A stretch of 64,000 nucleotides of DNA from Atrichornis clamosus (GCA_013400975.1 WBMZ01014018.1:70294-134293), one strand, 5' to 3'. Positions 29,801-42,420 are shown, counted from the first letter of the stretch. Notes: a model not told the origin generated them from the sequence alone. Program-made: numbers and translations.

Positions 29801-29970
29801 AAAGGGGAGGGAGGGAGGGAAGAAGAGAAAGAAGGAGTGAGGGAAGGAGGGAGGGGGGGAAGAGAAGCAGGAAGAAGGAAAGGAAAAGAGAGAGAAAGAG
29901 GGAGAAAGAGAAAAGGAGGAAAGGAAGGAGGGAGGAAGAGAGAGAGGGAGGGAGAGAGAGAAGGAAGGAG
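29801..29970. repeat. Homopurine (GGAA/GAAA) tract
   Basis: The tract is 170 bases of A and G on the + strand, broken by single pyrimidines at 29838 and 29868. It directly precedes the CR1 fragment. Confidence 0.93.
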
Positions 29971-29982
29971 CTAATGAAGAAG

Positions 29983-30060
29983 ACCTGCTCTGAAAAGGTT
30001 GGACTTGATCTCGGAGGTCTTTTCCAACCTAACTGATTCTGAGATTCTGGGATTCTGGCC
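29983..30060 (+). mobile_element. CR1 LINE, 3' end fragment
   Basis: The segment reads AAGGTTGGACTTGATCTC, then GGAGGTCTTTTCCAACCT, then repeated ATTCTG-type octamers. These are the hallmarks of the avian CR1 3' end and its terminal 8-bp repeats. It is heavily 5'-truncated, carries no reverse transcriptase sequence and has decayed octamers, so it is an old dead copy. It lies in antisense orientation to NTN1. Confidence 0.88.
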
Positions 30061-32559
30061 TCTGCCCAGTGTCTGGGGCATGGATGGAGCTGACAGATGC
30101 ACTGACAGACTCTGCACTAAGAGGTGTTTTCCACCGGGCTGGAATAATGTGGCTGGAGTAATTCTGCTTCCCTTGGAATAATGTGGCCATGGAGCTCACC
30201 TGTGCAGGCAAGGGTGGGAGACACCAGAGCTGTGTCACCCTGTGACAGACTGGCAGGCAGTGGTGACAATGAAATTGCTTCCTCATGCCCTAGCCACTGT
30301 GACTTCCCACCGATCCCAGCAGAAATGTTCATCACTTGTCACAAATTGTATCAACTGACCCAACCTCCCCAAATACACCCCAAAATCGAACATAGCAGAG
30401 TGGAGATCCCCAGTCACACACAGACACCCAGGTAACAGCATCCAAGCAGGGGCTGGGGGAAGCAGAAGTCCCTGGGGTGTGGAGACACCACTGGAGCTCC
30501 CTGACCCCACCGTGCTGGGGTACAGGGTCCATCCTTTGCCCGCTGAGAGTTTGGATACTTTCACCTTTCAACTGGAACCCACATACCCTGTTCTTTGTAC
30601 AGCACCCAGCATGCAGAATTTGACTTATTTCAGAGATATTTGTTCCTTCTGTAGCTGTTTCAGGGCGTGTTTGAGCTCTAGCACTGCCTGCAGCACAAAG
30701 GTGCTGCTCTTCCTGCAGAAACTCCTGAACCAGCTGCCAAAAACCTGAACCAGAGGCTGTGCCACACTGGCCTAACCCTGCCAGGCCTCACCCTTTCCAC
30801 CTGCTGAGGCCTTTTGCACACTCACAGACTGTGAGCACCAAAGGGGCCTCTGGGCTAAGGCAAAAGCCAGAGGCCACAGCACCTACAGCAACCCCACGAG
30901 GCCTAATGGAACCACAGCAGAAGGATCAGAAAAATGCATCACCTGCCTCAGCTTAGGGATTCGGGATGAAGAAGGATCAGTGTCAACATGACAGGCACTT
31001 TATTTGTATTTGCAAAGCCTTTCCTGGTCATCACTTCGTATGGGAAAGGGCAGGATCTGCCACACTCCTTTGAAGAGGTACATCAAAAGGCATTGCCAAA
31101 GAGGACAATCGGGGGCATTGCAGTCACAATAACCATTGCATCACCCATCAATTACTCGTCAAAGCTCAGCTGAAACCCCGCTTTCGGTAGGAGACTGTGA
31201 TGAAGTGACAATCTCACCACATCTGTGAGAAAGGTCTGTCCCACATCCATCTCAGCAAGAGCTGGGAGCCTCCAGTGATTTTGCTTAATCTTTTATATGA
31301 GGCTCTGAGTTTACAAGACATTCAGTCTGGGTGTCTGGCCAGAAAGGGAAACCCTGGCATCTGGGACCTTGTGTCCTGTGGGACTGTGACAATCTGTCCA
31401 GCACCTCCCTGGCCTCGTAATTCCGATGCCCAACAGGGTGTTGAATGTGGAATTGCCTGAGAGGTTTCAGTTCTCTGTCTAGCATTGCTCCCTCCTGCAG
31501 GACTGGGAACTGCTGTGAATTTTATTTTGTTTTGAAAGAGGGGAGTTCTTGCCTCCTGCTTCCTTCAGCCTCCAGCTGCTCTGCTTGTGGCTTACAGCCC
31601 ATGACTTCTCTGGAAACCCAGGATCTGCTGGGGGCCGGTCATTCCTGGTCATTCCTGGTCACTGCAATCCCAAATCCAGCCTGGAAAGCAGAGCCCCAGA
31701 GCAGTGCAGGGAGAGGGGCAGGATGGCCTCTCGCAGTGCACTCCCTGTTCCTGCTCCCCAGTGTTTCTCCTCTCACAGGGCGCCTGCACTTGGGGTTCTG
31801 CACTTCATCTTGTTCATAAAACTGATGCTAGGCAGAAGGCTTGGCTCAGCCTGCGTGTGACCCACGGCCATAAATCTGCACTGCCCCCACGGAGCTGCTG
31901 TCACTGCCCATTTGGAGCTGAAAAACCAAGCGTGACATCTCCCAGGTGCAGACGTGTTTGTCTCCCCTTCCTGCCAGACTCCCTTGGTTCCCCTCTCTTT
32001 CGGAAGAGGGAGAGGTTTAGCAGGCTCTCCTCCCGCGTGGAAAGGTTGAGGCCATGGCTGAGCTGGGGCAGGGGGGCTGAGCTGGGGCAGAGGGGCTGCC
32101 CTGAGAGCTGAGGGACACGGCAGTCACCCCATCAGCCCCCCAGGCCGAGGAGCAGGGCTCGGGGTCGTGCCTTGCCCCAGGAGGACTTCAGAGGAAATGG
32201 CTTTTCCCCATCCCAGCACTGAGGCAGTGGGAAGGATGGGGAAGGTTTCCTGGACTTTACTGGCTGCAAGAAGAGCTTCACGGAGCAAAGAAATGGTTTA
32301 TGAGAGGAGGATGGTGGGGAGAGGATCAGACAAGGAGGAAAGGAGGTCTTGGGGAAGAAACTGAGCTGAGTTCTGGTGCTTCTGCCCCCATTCCACCCAG
32401 CAACCCACGGGCTCCCTCCTAGGGGTCACACCGTGCTGGGGCCACAGCCCAGACAGAGTGCAGGGGCCCTCACAGCCTTCGGGTAGGGTAGGCAAAATGC
32501 AGCACAGCTGGGAATCAAGTTTCCAGACTCCAAATGGTGCCAACCACCTCTAAGCCCTT

Positions 32560-32710
32560 ATCCCGCACCAGTTAATCCATATAAATAACTTGAAAATGTC
32601 CCAGATGTGTGATCCATAGAAATAAAAGCCATTAAACTACTATTATTACTAATATGCCACTAAAATTAACTACAAGGATTCCAACTTTGGCTGAGAAACC
32701 CTAAATTACA
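32560..32710. promoter_or_regulatory. AT-rich island (candidate regulatory)
   Basis: The region 32544-32773 has no open frame of 60 codons on either strand and is much more A/T-rich than its flanks. Motif-like pieces include CATATAAATAAC and ACTACTATTATTACTAATA. Function is inferred from composition only. Confidence 0.2.
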
Positions 32711-34084
32711 GAGAAACCCCAAAGCCACATGGCTGCTCCATACTCAAGCACCTCCCAGGGAATCTGGTGCTGCTCAGACAGGAAACAGGATCCTGCCCCC
32801 AGAGGTCCTTTCCTTGGACCAGTGTGGCCAGTCTAAGGGCCAGTTACAGAGCCTGAGGCTGGGATCCATCCCCATTGTTGCTGACATTTTGATTGATGCC
32901 CATTTTGGGCACCTGGCTACTCTGGCAGCCAGGAAGGGAGGAAGGACTTCCAAGAGGGAATTCAGAGTGCACAGGGAAACACGTCCCCACTTTCCACTCA
33001 ACATCTCCATGATTCTGCCACTACATCCCCACAAGCACAGACCAAGGGTGGCATCAGCCACTCACGTGAGTGTTCCCTGGAGGTGGCAGGCCCTGACCAC
33101 ACAGCTCTGGGCTTTCTAAAACAGCATAAGCAAAGAGCTCCCAGCTGCAGCCTGGGGACAGCAGGGGTGGGGGGAAGGCAGCAGCACCAAGTAACCACAT
33201 CCTGCAGTCCACACACTGTTCTGTGACTGGCCCTGTGCACCCCAACCAACTCCCAGGGACAGAAATATTCCCAAACCCTGCTCCTGTGGCAGCCCTGTGT
33301 GGCTTTTACAGCTTGTTGTCTGCTCCAGTGCCAGATGGCCTTCTCTCGGTGCTCTGTGGAGGTGGGTCTGATTTCTGCAGCTGGTGCTGGAAGCCTCCTC
33401 TTCAGATCGCACAGTGATAAGAGATGGCTGGGGCTCTTTATGACATTGCTTAACGAGCTGATGACATTTTTATGAATGAAGACAGTCCCAGGAAGATTAG
33501 ACTTGTTGATTCTTCAGAGATGCCAAGACCCTCCCCTGACTAACAAACCCCATTCACATTCTTATTGGCAGATGGAATCTTTGCTCCATGCTTTCATTCC
33601 CTGCCCTCCACCAAAACTGTCCTCTCCTTCTGACCAGCCTGAAATCAGATTTGGGAATAACCTGCATTTCCTTTGGGTGGAAAACTTTGACTCCTCTCAT
33701 ACAGAATGGGAGGATCCCAAATCAGAGGTGTCCATGGCACTGAGGATTGGAGCTGGGGTGGGAGAACAAGCCTGGATACCAGCTGATCTTTCCTGAAGGT
33801 CAGGAGAGGGGTTGGGACGAGATGAGCACTGCTGTGACCTCCCAAGAGCCAGTCCTGGCTCCTTTCAGGGATGGGATGGCTTTGAAAGAGCGAGTTAAGT
33901 GTGCCAGGGTATACGGAGACTTCGTGAGGGGCTTTTCTAAAATCCCCACAAGAGGCTGTTAAGGACACCTGGTAACCAGAGGATAGGAGACAAATTCCCA
34001 TCTCAAACCCAGCCCGGGGTAGCAGAGACAAAGAGTGTGAACCCTGCAAGGTTTGGCATGCAGGGGGTGAGCAGCGCCCCGGGG

Positions 34085-34210
34085 CGGCTCATAATTAAAA
34101 ATAATAACACTGAGCACTTTCAAAGCACTCGGTAAACATGATTAACTAATTAGTCAAGTCTTTACTAATTAACCAGTCACAGGACTGGTGTGGCTCAATA
34201 TGTTTAATGA
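34085..34210. promoter_or_regulatory. AT-rich island with homeodomain and forkhead cores (candidate regulatory)
   Basis: Within 130 bases there are CTCATAATTAAAA, GGTAAACATG (a forkhead-type GTAAACA), GATTAACTAATTAGTC and TACTAATTAACC. Clustered TAATTA cores in a GC-rich intron are unusual and resemble a homeodomain-bound enhancer. No expression or conservation evidence is available here. Confidence 0.3.
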
Positions 34211-37200
34211 TCCGGAGAGAGGTTGAATAGCTGGGGGCAACGTCTGCAGAGGGGGCGGGAGCTGCGAGGGGATGGACGGGGAGGCTCCGATGAGCTCACA
34301 CAGGGCTGGGACAGGAGGGGACAGGCATGGACAGGGAAGGGAGCCCCTCATCCTGCCAAAGACAGAGCTGTCCTCTTCTCCCCACTCCTGGCACACCCCT
34401 CTCCACCTCCTGCCCTCCTCTCAGGACAGGGACTCACTCTGTTTCTCCTGTGGTTAATATTTGTCACCCTTTAGGATCAGCAAAATGAGACGGAAAATTT
34501 CAGATACAACTGGAACCAGCCCAGCCTGAAATCAGGCAGAGCTGAATGGGAATCCCCCAAAAGCTGTGAACCACAAGCTTCAGGTTCATTCTCCCCAGCA
34601 CAGGAAGGATGAGTCAATCTCCTCTCTCTTTCCTCTGAGTAAACCAAGAACTGGAGAGACACCAGTGCAGAAATGGGGAAAAGAAGAGAGAATTAGGACC
34701 AGGGAGCCTCTCTGGTTGCCAGTTGCTCATTGATTAGTTCCCCCCCTGTGCCTCAGTTTCCCCAGGACAGGTACTGGATGTCATGCTCAGATACTCCAAC
34801 ATCAATTTGGTTTCTAACCAGGGTTGCAGTTGGAACCTCCCCCACAAACTGAGTGAAAAGCACCTCCCCAAAAGGCAGATGGGGCTGGTTTCAATTCATG
34901 ACTGTCCTGCACCTTCTCCCTCTGCCTTGTTCTGCTGCACTGATCCCAACAAGCTGTTCTCAAACTGCTTCTGGTGGCCCCAGGCTGTCCCTGCTGCTGT
35001 CACAAGTGTCACACTGAAGGAAAGCTGCTCCTGGCTGGCAGTTCCAGCACATCCCAGAGTCCTGCAGGGCACCTTCATGCCCCTTCCATCATCCTGCCAG
35101 TGAAAGCCACCTTTGGGGACAGGTTTTAAGTATTTCCTAGCTGTAATTTGGGTGTTTACTATACAGAATCGAAGTTCCTGTGTAATTAAACATTGGATTT
35201 CACAGCATCACAACAGATCTGAATGGCTGTGCCCATGGCTGTTATTGAAACTTCTCATCACATTTCCCCAGCACCACGAGTTTATTCCTTGCAGGAGGGA
35301 TCTGCCAGGACAGGGGGAGCACCACGGAGTCCCACAGGGTGCTGAGGGGGGGCTGAGTGACCACTCTCCCAGCACCACTTTTCCCGGAATAGCTGGGAAG
35401 TGCAGAGCTTCCCGTGGGACCTGCAGACCTGCACGCATCACCCAGTGCTGATGGGCCCTCACGGCCAGGCAGCACCTCAGGCACTGCTGTGGCCTCTCCC
35501 AGGACTCCTGCCAGAGAAACCAAGCCATGGAGAAGGTCTGACCTCGGGCTGCTCCCTTGGAGCTCCGGTGGCTGGATGGGCTTTTCCAATCAGACATTCC
35601 CAGCGAAGTGGGGAAGGGTACCCAGTGCTCTGTAGGATGACAGAGGCCTGGGGCAGGTCCTGGCAGCTCTGTATGTGATGGCACTGGGTGCTCTGCTCGT
35701 GGTGATGGAGCATCCCACCCTGCTGGAGTCAGAGTGCCTGAAAGAGCATCCTCTCCATTTTCTGCAAGCTGACTCCTGGACCTGGAGAATGAAGGGCCAT
35801 CACTGGGCAAGCAGCTCCTGGCTGAGTTATGGGCCTGCTGTGGAGGTAGTGAAACTTTCCAACTGCAAACACTTGATTCTGCAGTTACCAAGAGAGAAAG
35901 AAAGAAAATTCTCCCATGCAGAACAGTGTTTCGAGGTCAATAGAGAAAACCCTGTGGCCTGAATACCCAATCTGGGGAGCCTGGGGAGCCTGGCAGAGGC
36001 TGTGGGGTCTGGGTGTCTGCATTGTCACACTTGTAGCCAGGTTACCATGGCTCATCCGCAGTGCATCCGCACCCGGGGGCTGCTGCTGCTCTCAATGGGC
36101 TCTGCTCTCCCAGCACTGAGCAGGACACTTGATTTGCAGGAGGAAAGCTCGTCCTTAGTGGTCCTGTCATGCCATCACCCCGGGGCTTCACAAAGGAGGT
36201 GGGTGCAGCAAAGGAAGGGGATGCCTGCGTTGCCCCAGGCCCCGGGCAGGTGCCCACTGCCCTTCCCGGGCACCCAGCTCTCCCTGCTCGGCCCAGACAC
36301 AGCTCAGTCCCCTGGGTGTCCCTTCAAGGGCACCTGAAGCACGGAGGCAAGAGGTAAGGATGCAGAGATGGCCACGCTGCCCTAAGTTCACGGGTCCTGT
36401 CAGTGCCAGCCCCTGCACAGGAGCGTGGGGGTGCCTGGTGCCCGCAGTGCTGGGACCTCAGTGCCTTCAGAGATGTGGCTCAAAACCACCTAAGCAGCCA
36501 AGGAGGACATAAGGACCCTGGATTTTGGGGAGGTTTTTTCCTAAATGCTTGAGCTGAGACCCACAGCAGGGTATCCAGCAGGGATGCAAATGCCATGGGT
36601 GCTGCTCCACAGGACACCCTGGCTGCCCCAGCTGTCCCTCCCATGGATGGGGACCCCCTGCTCTCTTTTGGGGCTCCCCTCCACCAAGCTCTGCTGCTGG
36701 GACAGGGGAGTTGGGTGCTTTGGCCATGTCTGCCCACCCCCCTCCCCTCCTCCCGGGGGATGAGAACTGGAATAAAAGGTCCATTTCTTTAGAAAGCCAG
36801 GCCTGACTATGGGAAGGGTCCCTGTATCCATGCAGCTCTCCCGGCCTCCCGCTCCCCTGTTTAGTAATCTCACTTCTGGGCCTGAATTCATTCAGACGCT
36901 GTGAAGGATTAGCTGACCTTTCTTTCAGAGCTTGGTAAGCTGGGGATGTTAAAGCTTCCCAAAAATTAAACTCTCAGGAGGCTGTCTCAGGGGCTGGGGG
37001 CTGCAAGAGTTGCTCAGAGGCTGCGGCTGCTTCCCCAGCATCCACCCTGGGGCAGGGACAGACTTTGGACTGTCCCTTTGTGCCCCCCAAATTGCTCAGA
37101 TCCATGCAAAGCCTTAGCATCTGACTGCACAGTGCTGGTGCAGGGGGAAACCAGCTGATTTTCTCTCCTCTGAGACAACTTTGTCATTTTTTTTGTTTGC

Positions 37201-38319
37201 CATATGTGGTTTCACCTCCTACTTTCCCAGTTTCCCTCTGCTCTGTGAGAGGAAGGAGTAAAGGAAAATGTGAGCCCGTGACCTTGGGAGCTGAGGTTTG
37301 GGAAGGTGGGGAAAGCTGTCTGAGAAGGGATGATGCTGTCACAGAGCTTGTGAGGACCAGCTGCCCTCACCATGACCGGGGCATGCTCTGAAACCTAAAG
37401 ACAACTTGTGGCTTGAGTCACACTTTTCTGCCCGGGATCTCGAAGAAGGACTGAGTATGCTCGAAGTGGGACTGCGTATGAGGAGCTGATTTTTTAAGCT
37501 CCCAAGCACAGATGTGATGGACTGACATGCAAAAAGCTTCCCGTGGAGTGGGGAATGTTCACACAACACGGCTGCACTCCCCTGACCAAGAGAGTCTGAT
37601 TTTCAGAGCTGGATGCAGAGGAGATGCAGAAACATTCCCCTCTTTTCTCGCAATTTTCTGTTTTTTCCCTGGGAGTGAATCTCAGAGCAGGGGGGCTATA
37701 CCTGGACATGAGCAGAAAGGGCACCACTCACAAAACACGTTTTGTCTCCCTGGCCCTATGAAGCAGCAAGGGAGGTGAAATCACTGCTTCTCCTGTTTGA
37801 GGACCTGAAGGGAGCAGCCGGAGCTGGGGAAAGCTGGAGGCTGCATTTCCTGTGCCACACTGAGCTGCAAAATGCTGGGGGCTGCCTTTGGGAGAGCCCC
37901 CGGTGCAGAGGAGGGGCTGCAAGGGCCACCCCACACCCCAGCACACAGGGCAGCCAAACTCCTGGAGGCAGCACCCTCCCCTGGGTCTCAAACCCTCCCG
38001 CTCGGGGCTGTGCTGTTGCATCTGGCAGAACAGGAGCAAATTCATCAGCCCACAGGCGGCCAAGCCCGACCTTCTGTCCAAACCCAGAGCAAATCGCACA
38101 GAGGGAGAGCAGGGCTTCATCCAAAGCCCGCGGAAACCAGCGGTGAGACTAGGAATGACTCCTCCTGCTCCCACTTGCTTTCCCTCTCCGTCCCGTTGGA
38201 ACTGAAGCCGTTTGCACACAGCAAGAACCCATGGCAGCAGCATCTGAGCCCCACAGGAGCCTGACTCAAGCAAACCCCCTTCCCACCGAGTTAAACTCAG
38301 TTTTTGTACGGAAGCTGCG

Positions 38320-38730
38320 AGGAGGGCAAGGGGATGCCTTTGTTATCCACTTAAATGGCGTGTTTAAATGGGCAGCCAGCTCCTAATAGGGATAATTTTA
38401 TAGGCACCATAACCCAACGTGAGGAGCCTCTTTTACGACCCTGCACTCCCCCTGGCTCAGGCAGGAGCGAGGGAGCGGCCAGAGCCCCGCGGGGCTCTCT
38501 GGCAGGGAAAGCCATTGGTAATCCCGAAAAATAAAACTGTCTTATGAGGTATAAATTAGATTATTGCTCTGGGGAGATGAGCTGCTCTGCTCACCCACGG
38601 GGCCGCCGCTGTTGGGGAGCATCTGTTGCAATTACAGGTTCTTCCAGCCTGCTCGGCGGGAATGACCTCCCAAATATTTCGGCAGCAGCTGGAGCTCACA
38701 CAAACACTCCATGTTCTTTTTACAGCTGAA
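38320..38730. promoter_or_regulatory. AT-rich candidate regulatory element
   Basis: This mixed unique sequence contains CACTTAAATGGCGTG, TAGGGATAATTTTATAGG, GGTATAAATTAGATTATTG and TTGCAATTACAGG. These are homeodomain- and SOX-like cores without repeat structure. It forms the left edge of a cluster of such islands running to 42.4 kb. Confidence 0.3.
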
Positions 38731-38914
38731 CAGCAAGTGCTTGCTCTGTGCTAAATTGCTGCTTGGTGGCCCCATCCCTTCCCAGGACTCTGGGGGGGTC
38801 CAGGGTCCCCTTGCTGAAGGTAACAGGGTCCAGATTGTCACCTTGCAGTGGGTGCTGGAGATTGAGCTTGTCTCTCTTCACAGGTTTGGACGGTGCAAAG
38901 TGCACCTTTGGCTC

Positions 38915-39200
38915 TAGATCAGCAATATTAATTGCCCGGGAGAGGAAGCAGCCTTCACTGCTGTATAATTACACAGAAATTACCAGAAGAAATTAATTCC
39001 AAAAGGTGAACATATGGGCCGCAGCACTGAAGCCAAAGCTGGATTTTGCCTCTGGTTACTGCCACTCATAACTGAGGGCAGAATCCAGGCCAAAAGTGTG
39101 TTTTCTAGTTCGTGATTTACTGCACCAAAATGGAGCTGGTAATGAAAACCGTGTTCCACTTAATTCACAGCCGACTTCCAACTAAAATGCCAGCAGGAAC
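38915..39200. promoter_or_regulatory. AT-rich candidate regulatory element
   Basis: Contains CAATATTAATTGCC, TGTATAATTACACAG and AGAAATTAATTCC in a non-repetitive setting. TGTATAATTACA is an almost perfect palindrome around a TAATTA-like core. Inferred from motif density only. Confidence 0.27.
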
Positions 39201-40416
39201 TCTTTCTTCTCCCTCTTGCCTTACAGCTGCCCCTCAGCAGGATCTCCGAGCTCAGCCCTCGAGCCGTGGCCACGGGGAGAGGCACCACACGTCCCCAAAC
39301 CCAAATGCTGGCACCAGGCTCAGTGCCGGGCACCCGCCAGCCACGGACCCTCGTCTGCCTCTGCCTCATCCCTGCCACCCTCCCACACCTTCCCCCAGCT
39401 GAGCAGGGCTCAGCCTGAATTGCAGGTTCAAGCAAACAAAAAGCCGTCTCTCTGACGACGTATTTCGGCACACTGGTTTCCACAATACCCCCGTGTGCTG
39501 ACTCTGCTGCAGCACTGACCCTCCCAACCCGAGCCTCGCGGGTGCTGAGCACCCTCTGAAGCTCCCAGAGCTGATGCAGCCTTGTGAGGCAAGTGCTTTG
39601 CACCTTCCCGGCCCAACCTGCCGCTCTTTAGCTTTAAAATGCCATTTTTTCCCGCATTCACCGAACAGCAGGACACCTCCCCTCTCCTCCCGGAGAGCAG
39701 CAGGTGGAGAAGGCTCTGAGGAAGCCCCAGACTGTGAAAGAACCCTCGGGCCCCTCCAACCCCTCCTTGCAAACACGGGGCGACCGGTGGGAAGCGGTCG
39801 GGAGATGGCCGAGTGCCACGGCTGAGCCCCTGCGCTGCGAACGGGAATTCATTTGCATGCCAAAGTGGTAGTCGGGTGCTTTACAACACGGTGCAGGCAT
39901 ATAAATGTATTTGGATGTTCAATATGGTCTGGCCATCGCCGGGCAGAGCACTCCCCTCGTGGAAGATCCCGCCGGGGCGCTGGTGGAAGAAGGCTCCAAG
40001 TAAAAGATGCCCGAAGGAAATCTCAGATCCCAAGGGCAGCAAAATGCTGGGAAGCTGAAAGGCACGGAATTGAGGCACAAGGCGGATCTGCGGCGGGGCT
40101 GTCCCAGCCAAAGCCGTGTGTGCCAGCGACAACAGGAAACTCGCGGGCTGGGTGACAAGTGCTGTGGCCTCTCCTTAGCTCTCTTACTGCTCAATGGCTC
40201 CCGGGTGACTCTGCAATCGAGGTCCCATTCAAGCCAGGAAGAGTCAGATCCCAGGGATATGTGTCAGGCCAGCACTTTCCACTTCTCTTTCAGCCCGTGG
40301 ACACCTATAAATTTTCCAGGGACAGTGGTACAGTACATGCCTCCGCTGCAGCCACTTCCAAAGACTCCTTAAAAGTAGCCCAGGACACCGAGAAATCCAT
40401 TATACAAAGCAATTAA

Positions 40417-41244
40417 CAGGGATGAGTGGGAGTTCATGGACCTTCTCACTGCCAAGGACCCGAGTACAAAGTCCATCACCCCCAATCACGGCAAGCGAGT
40501 CAAATTATTGGCAATAAATACATTTATTCCAAATGTTGACCCCACTTTACATTCCTTTATTTAACACAGCTGCTCTAAATAAGAGCTGGGATAAATGGAA
40601 AATAAAGTCTGGGAGGCTTCATGCCTCCCTGGTTCGCTGGGCGGAGCTGGCTGAGTTCTGGTTGCTATTATTAGTGTTACGATTGTTGTTGTTATTATTA
40701 TTGTTATGATTATATGCATTTCATTCTCTTTTGGGTAATGAATAATTTATGACTCCGTCTCGATCCCCTTTCAATGGATTCACTATCCAGGGAGACTTGC
40801 TGAATAATTTGGATCATTCGTTCTCAAGTGCATGGGCTGCCGACAAATTGTTCGCTTTTCATTCCTGGGGACATTCATTGGTCACCCAAATCAGGGGATT
40901 TCTTTTGCCCTGAGCACGTGATGTGCTGTCTGGGGTTTTGTTGGGATTTTTGTTGTTGGTGGTGTTGTTGATTGGGTGAAACTTTGTGAAGTGGAGAGTA
41001 ACAAATAACTCATTTGGGGGGCTGGATTACTTCAGAAGTCAGTGTGCCAAATTTTTGTGAACATTTGGTGGTTTTGCAGAGGCTTGTGAAAAGCAAATGC
41101 TACAGAGTATATTAAATGTTATTTTAATGTTTTAAAGGCAATGCCACTCTTGCTCTTTGACTTAATCAAAACTATTATGCAGCTGATTATTAAATTTTGC
41201 TTACTCAGCTCGAACTAGAGAAATATTGCGTTATTTAACCTGCT
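40417..41244. promoter_or_regulatory. Long AT-rich candidate enhancer
   Basis: This is the largest stretch in the intron with no open frame of 60 codons on either strand, about 830 bases. It is unique, A/T-rich sequence with CAATAAATACATTTATT, ATTATATGCATTTC, GAGCACGTGATG (a CACGTG E-box), TATTAAATGTTATTTTAATG and GCAGCTGATTATTAAA. A GTT/ATT-rich patch at 40680-40715 and a 7-bp hairpin at 40611-40629 lie inside. The sharp contrast with GC-rich flanks suggests a conserved non-coding element; alignment was not possible here. Confidence 0.35.
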
Positions 41245-41874
41245 TTGCCTAAAATCCCGAGGGAAAGGGAATTTTCAAGAGGTTTGCATTGGGGATCTTT
41301 TTGCCTTACAATCAAACGAGTATCAACCTGGCTGTGTCCACCAGTGGGACCCTGCAATGCCCTAATCCTGAATTCACGGTGCATCCCACGGGAGCAGCAC
41401 CCCCCAGCCCTCGGCAGGCTCTGGGCTCATCGGGGATCCATCCCTGAGCACACACAGGGCTCAGTGAGGATGAACATTGTTCCTGTGCTGAACATCACCG
41501 CTGGTACCCACATCTTGTCCGGGATGTCCTCACTTGGACAAATCTCGGCAGATTTGCTGCCAGTTCCATATGAAATCATTAAGACGTGCCATGCTCAGCT
41601 GTGGAATGAACTGATGGCAAAGCTGTGCTGGTCCACAGACCGTCTTGACACTCCCTCTGCTAGGCTGGATGTTGCACTGTGCCCGAAAATGCCACTGGCT
41701 GAATCCAGGTGCAGCTGGGAATTAACAGGGCTGTGCATCCCCGCTCTGGCTCGGCTCCGACCTTCCCAGCTCAGCGCGGTGTGATTGCGACCCCACAGTC
41801 GCAGAGCCCCCAACTCCCCGCAGCACAAAACTCGCAGAGGACAATTTCTGGTCCCCAGGGCCGGAGCCGGAGCC

Positions 41875-42100
41875 ACTCGTCCTGTCCCTGCCCCGCTCAT
41901 CCCGTCCCTGCCCCGCTCATCTCGTCCCTGCCTCGCTCATCCCGTCCCTGCCCCGCTCGTCCCGCCCTTATCCCGCTCAGCCCATCCCTGCCCCGCTCCT
42001 CCCACCCCTGCCCACCTCATCCCGTCCCTATTCCGCTCATCCCATCCCTGCCCCACTTCTCCCATCCCTGCCCCTCTCATCCCTCCCCGTCCCGCTCCTG
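41875..42100. repeat. 20-bp minisatellite
   Basis: About eleven units with a 20-base period and type CCCGTCCCTGCCCCGCTCAT are in register from 41881 onwards. Divergence rises to the right, and the last units after 42080 are irregular. Confidence 0.93.
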
Positions 42101-42164
42101 CCGCCCCTGCCCTCACCGCCCGCTGCCTGCGCTGCCTGCCCAGCCCCGATTTACGAGCAGCGTG

Positions 42165-42420
42165 TGAAGGACAGACACTGGGCCACTGGGCTGAACAATG
42201 CGGGAATATTAGCCGAGTTACAAAAACAAACAAACCAAACCCTGCCGGGAGCCCGTTTCATTTATCTTCTTTTGTCCAGTTTTGCTTCAGCGTGAAAGTC
42301 GCCCTTTCAAGCCCAGCAGTTGTGTTCCAGCCCCGGCGGGTAGCTGATCCAAAGCGTTCCACTCCGAGCTTCCCAATGGCATGTTTGCACAGTTCAATTC
42401 ATTTCTAAATATTCAGTGCA
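42165..42420. promoter_or_regulatory. Candidate regulatory element beside the 20-bp array
   Basis: This unique sequence contains CTGAACAATGCGGGAATATT (SOX-like ACAATG), a CAAACAAACCAAACC patch and TTCATTTATCTTCTTTTG. It is part of the 38.3-42.4 kb cluster. Function is inferred from motifs only. Confidence 0.25.

Larger units (their letters stand above)
30061..38299. other. Intronic block without recognisable genes
   Basis: The block is mostly ordinary GC-rich intron. AT-rich islands at 32560-32710 and 34085-34210 stand out and are listed separately. No transposon, RNA gene or conserved protein segment was recognised. Confidence 0.6.
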
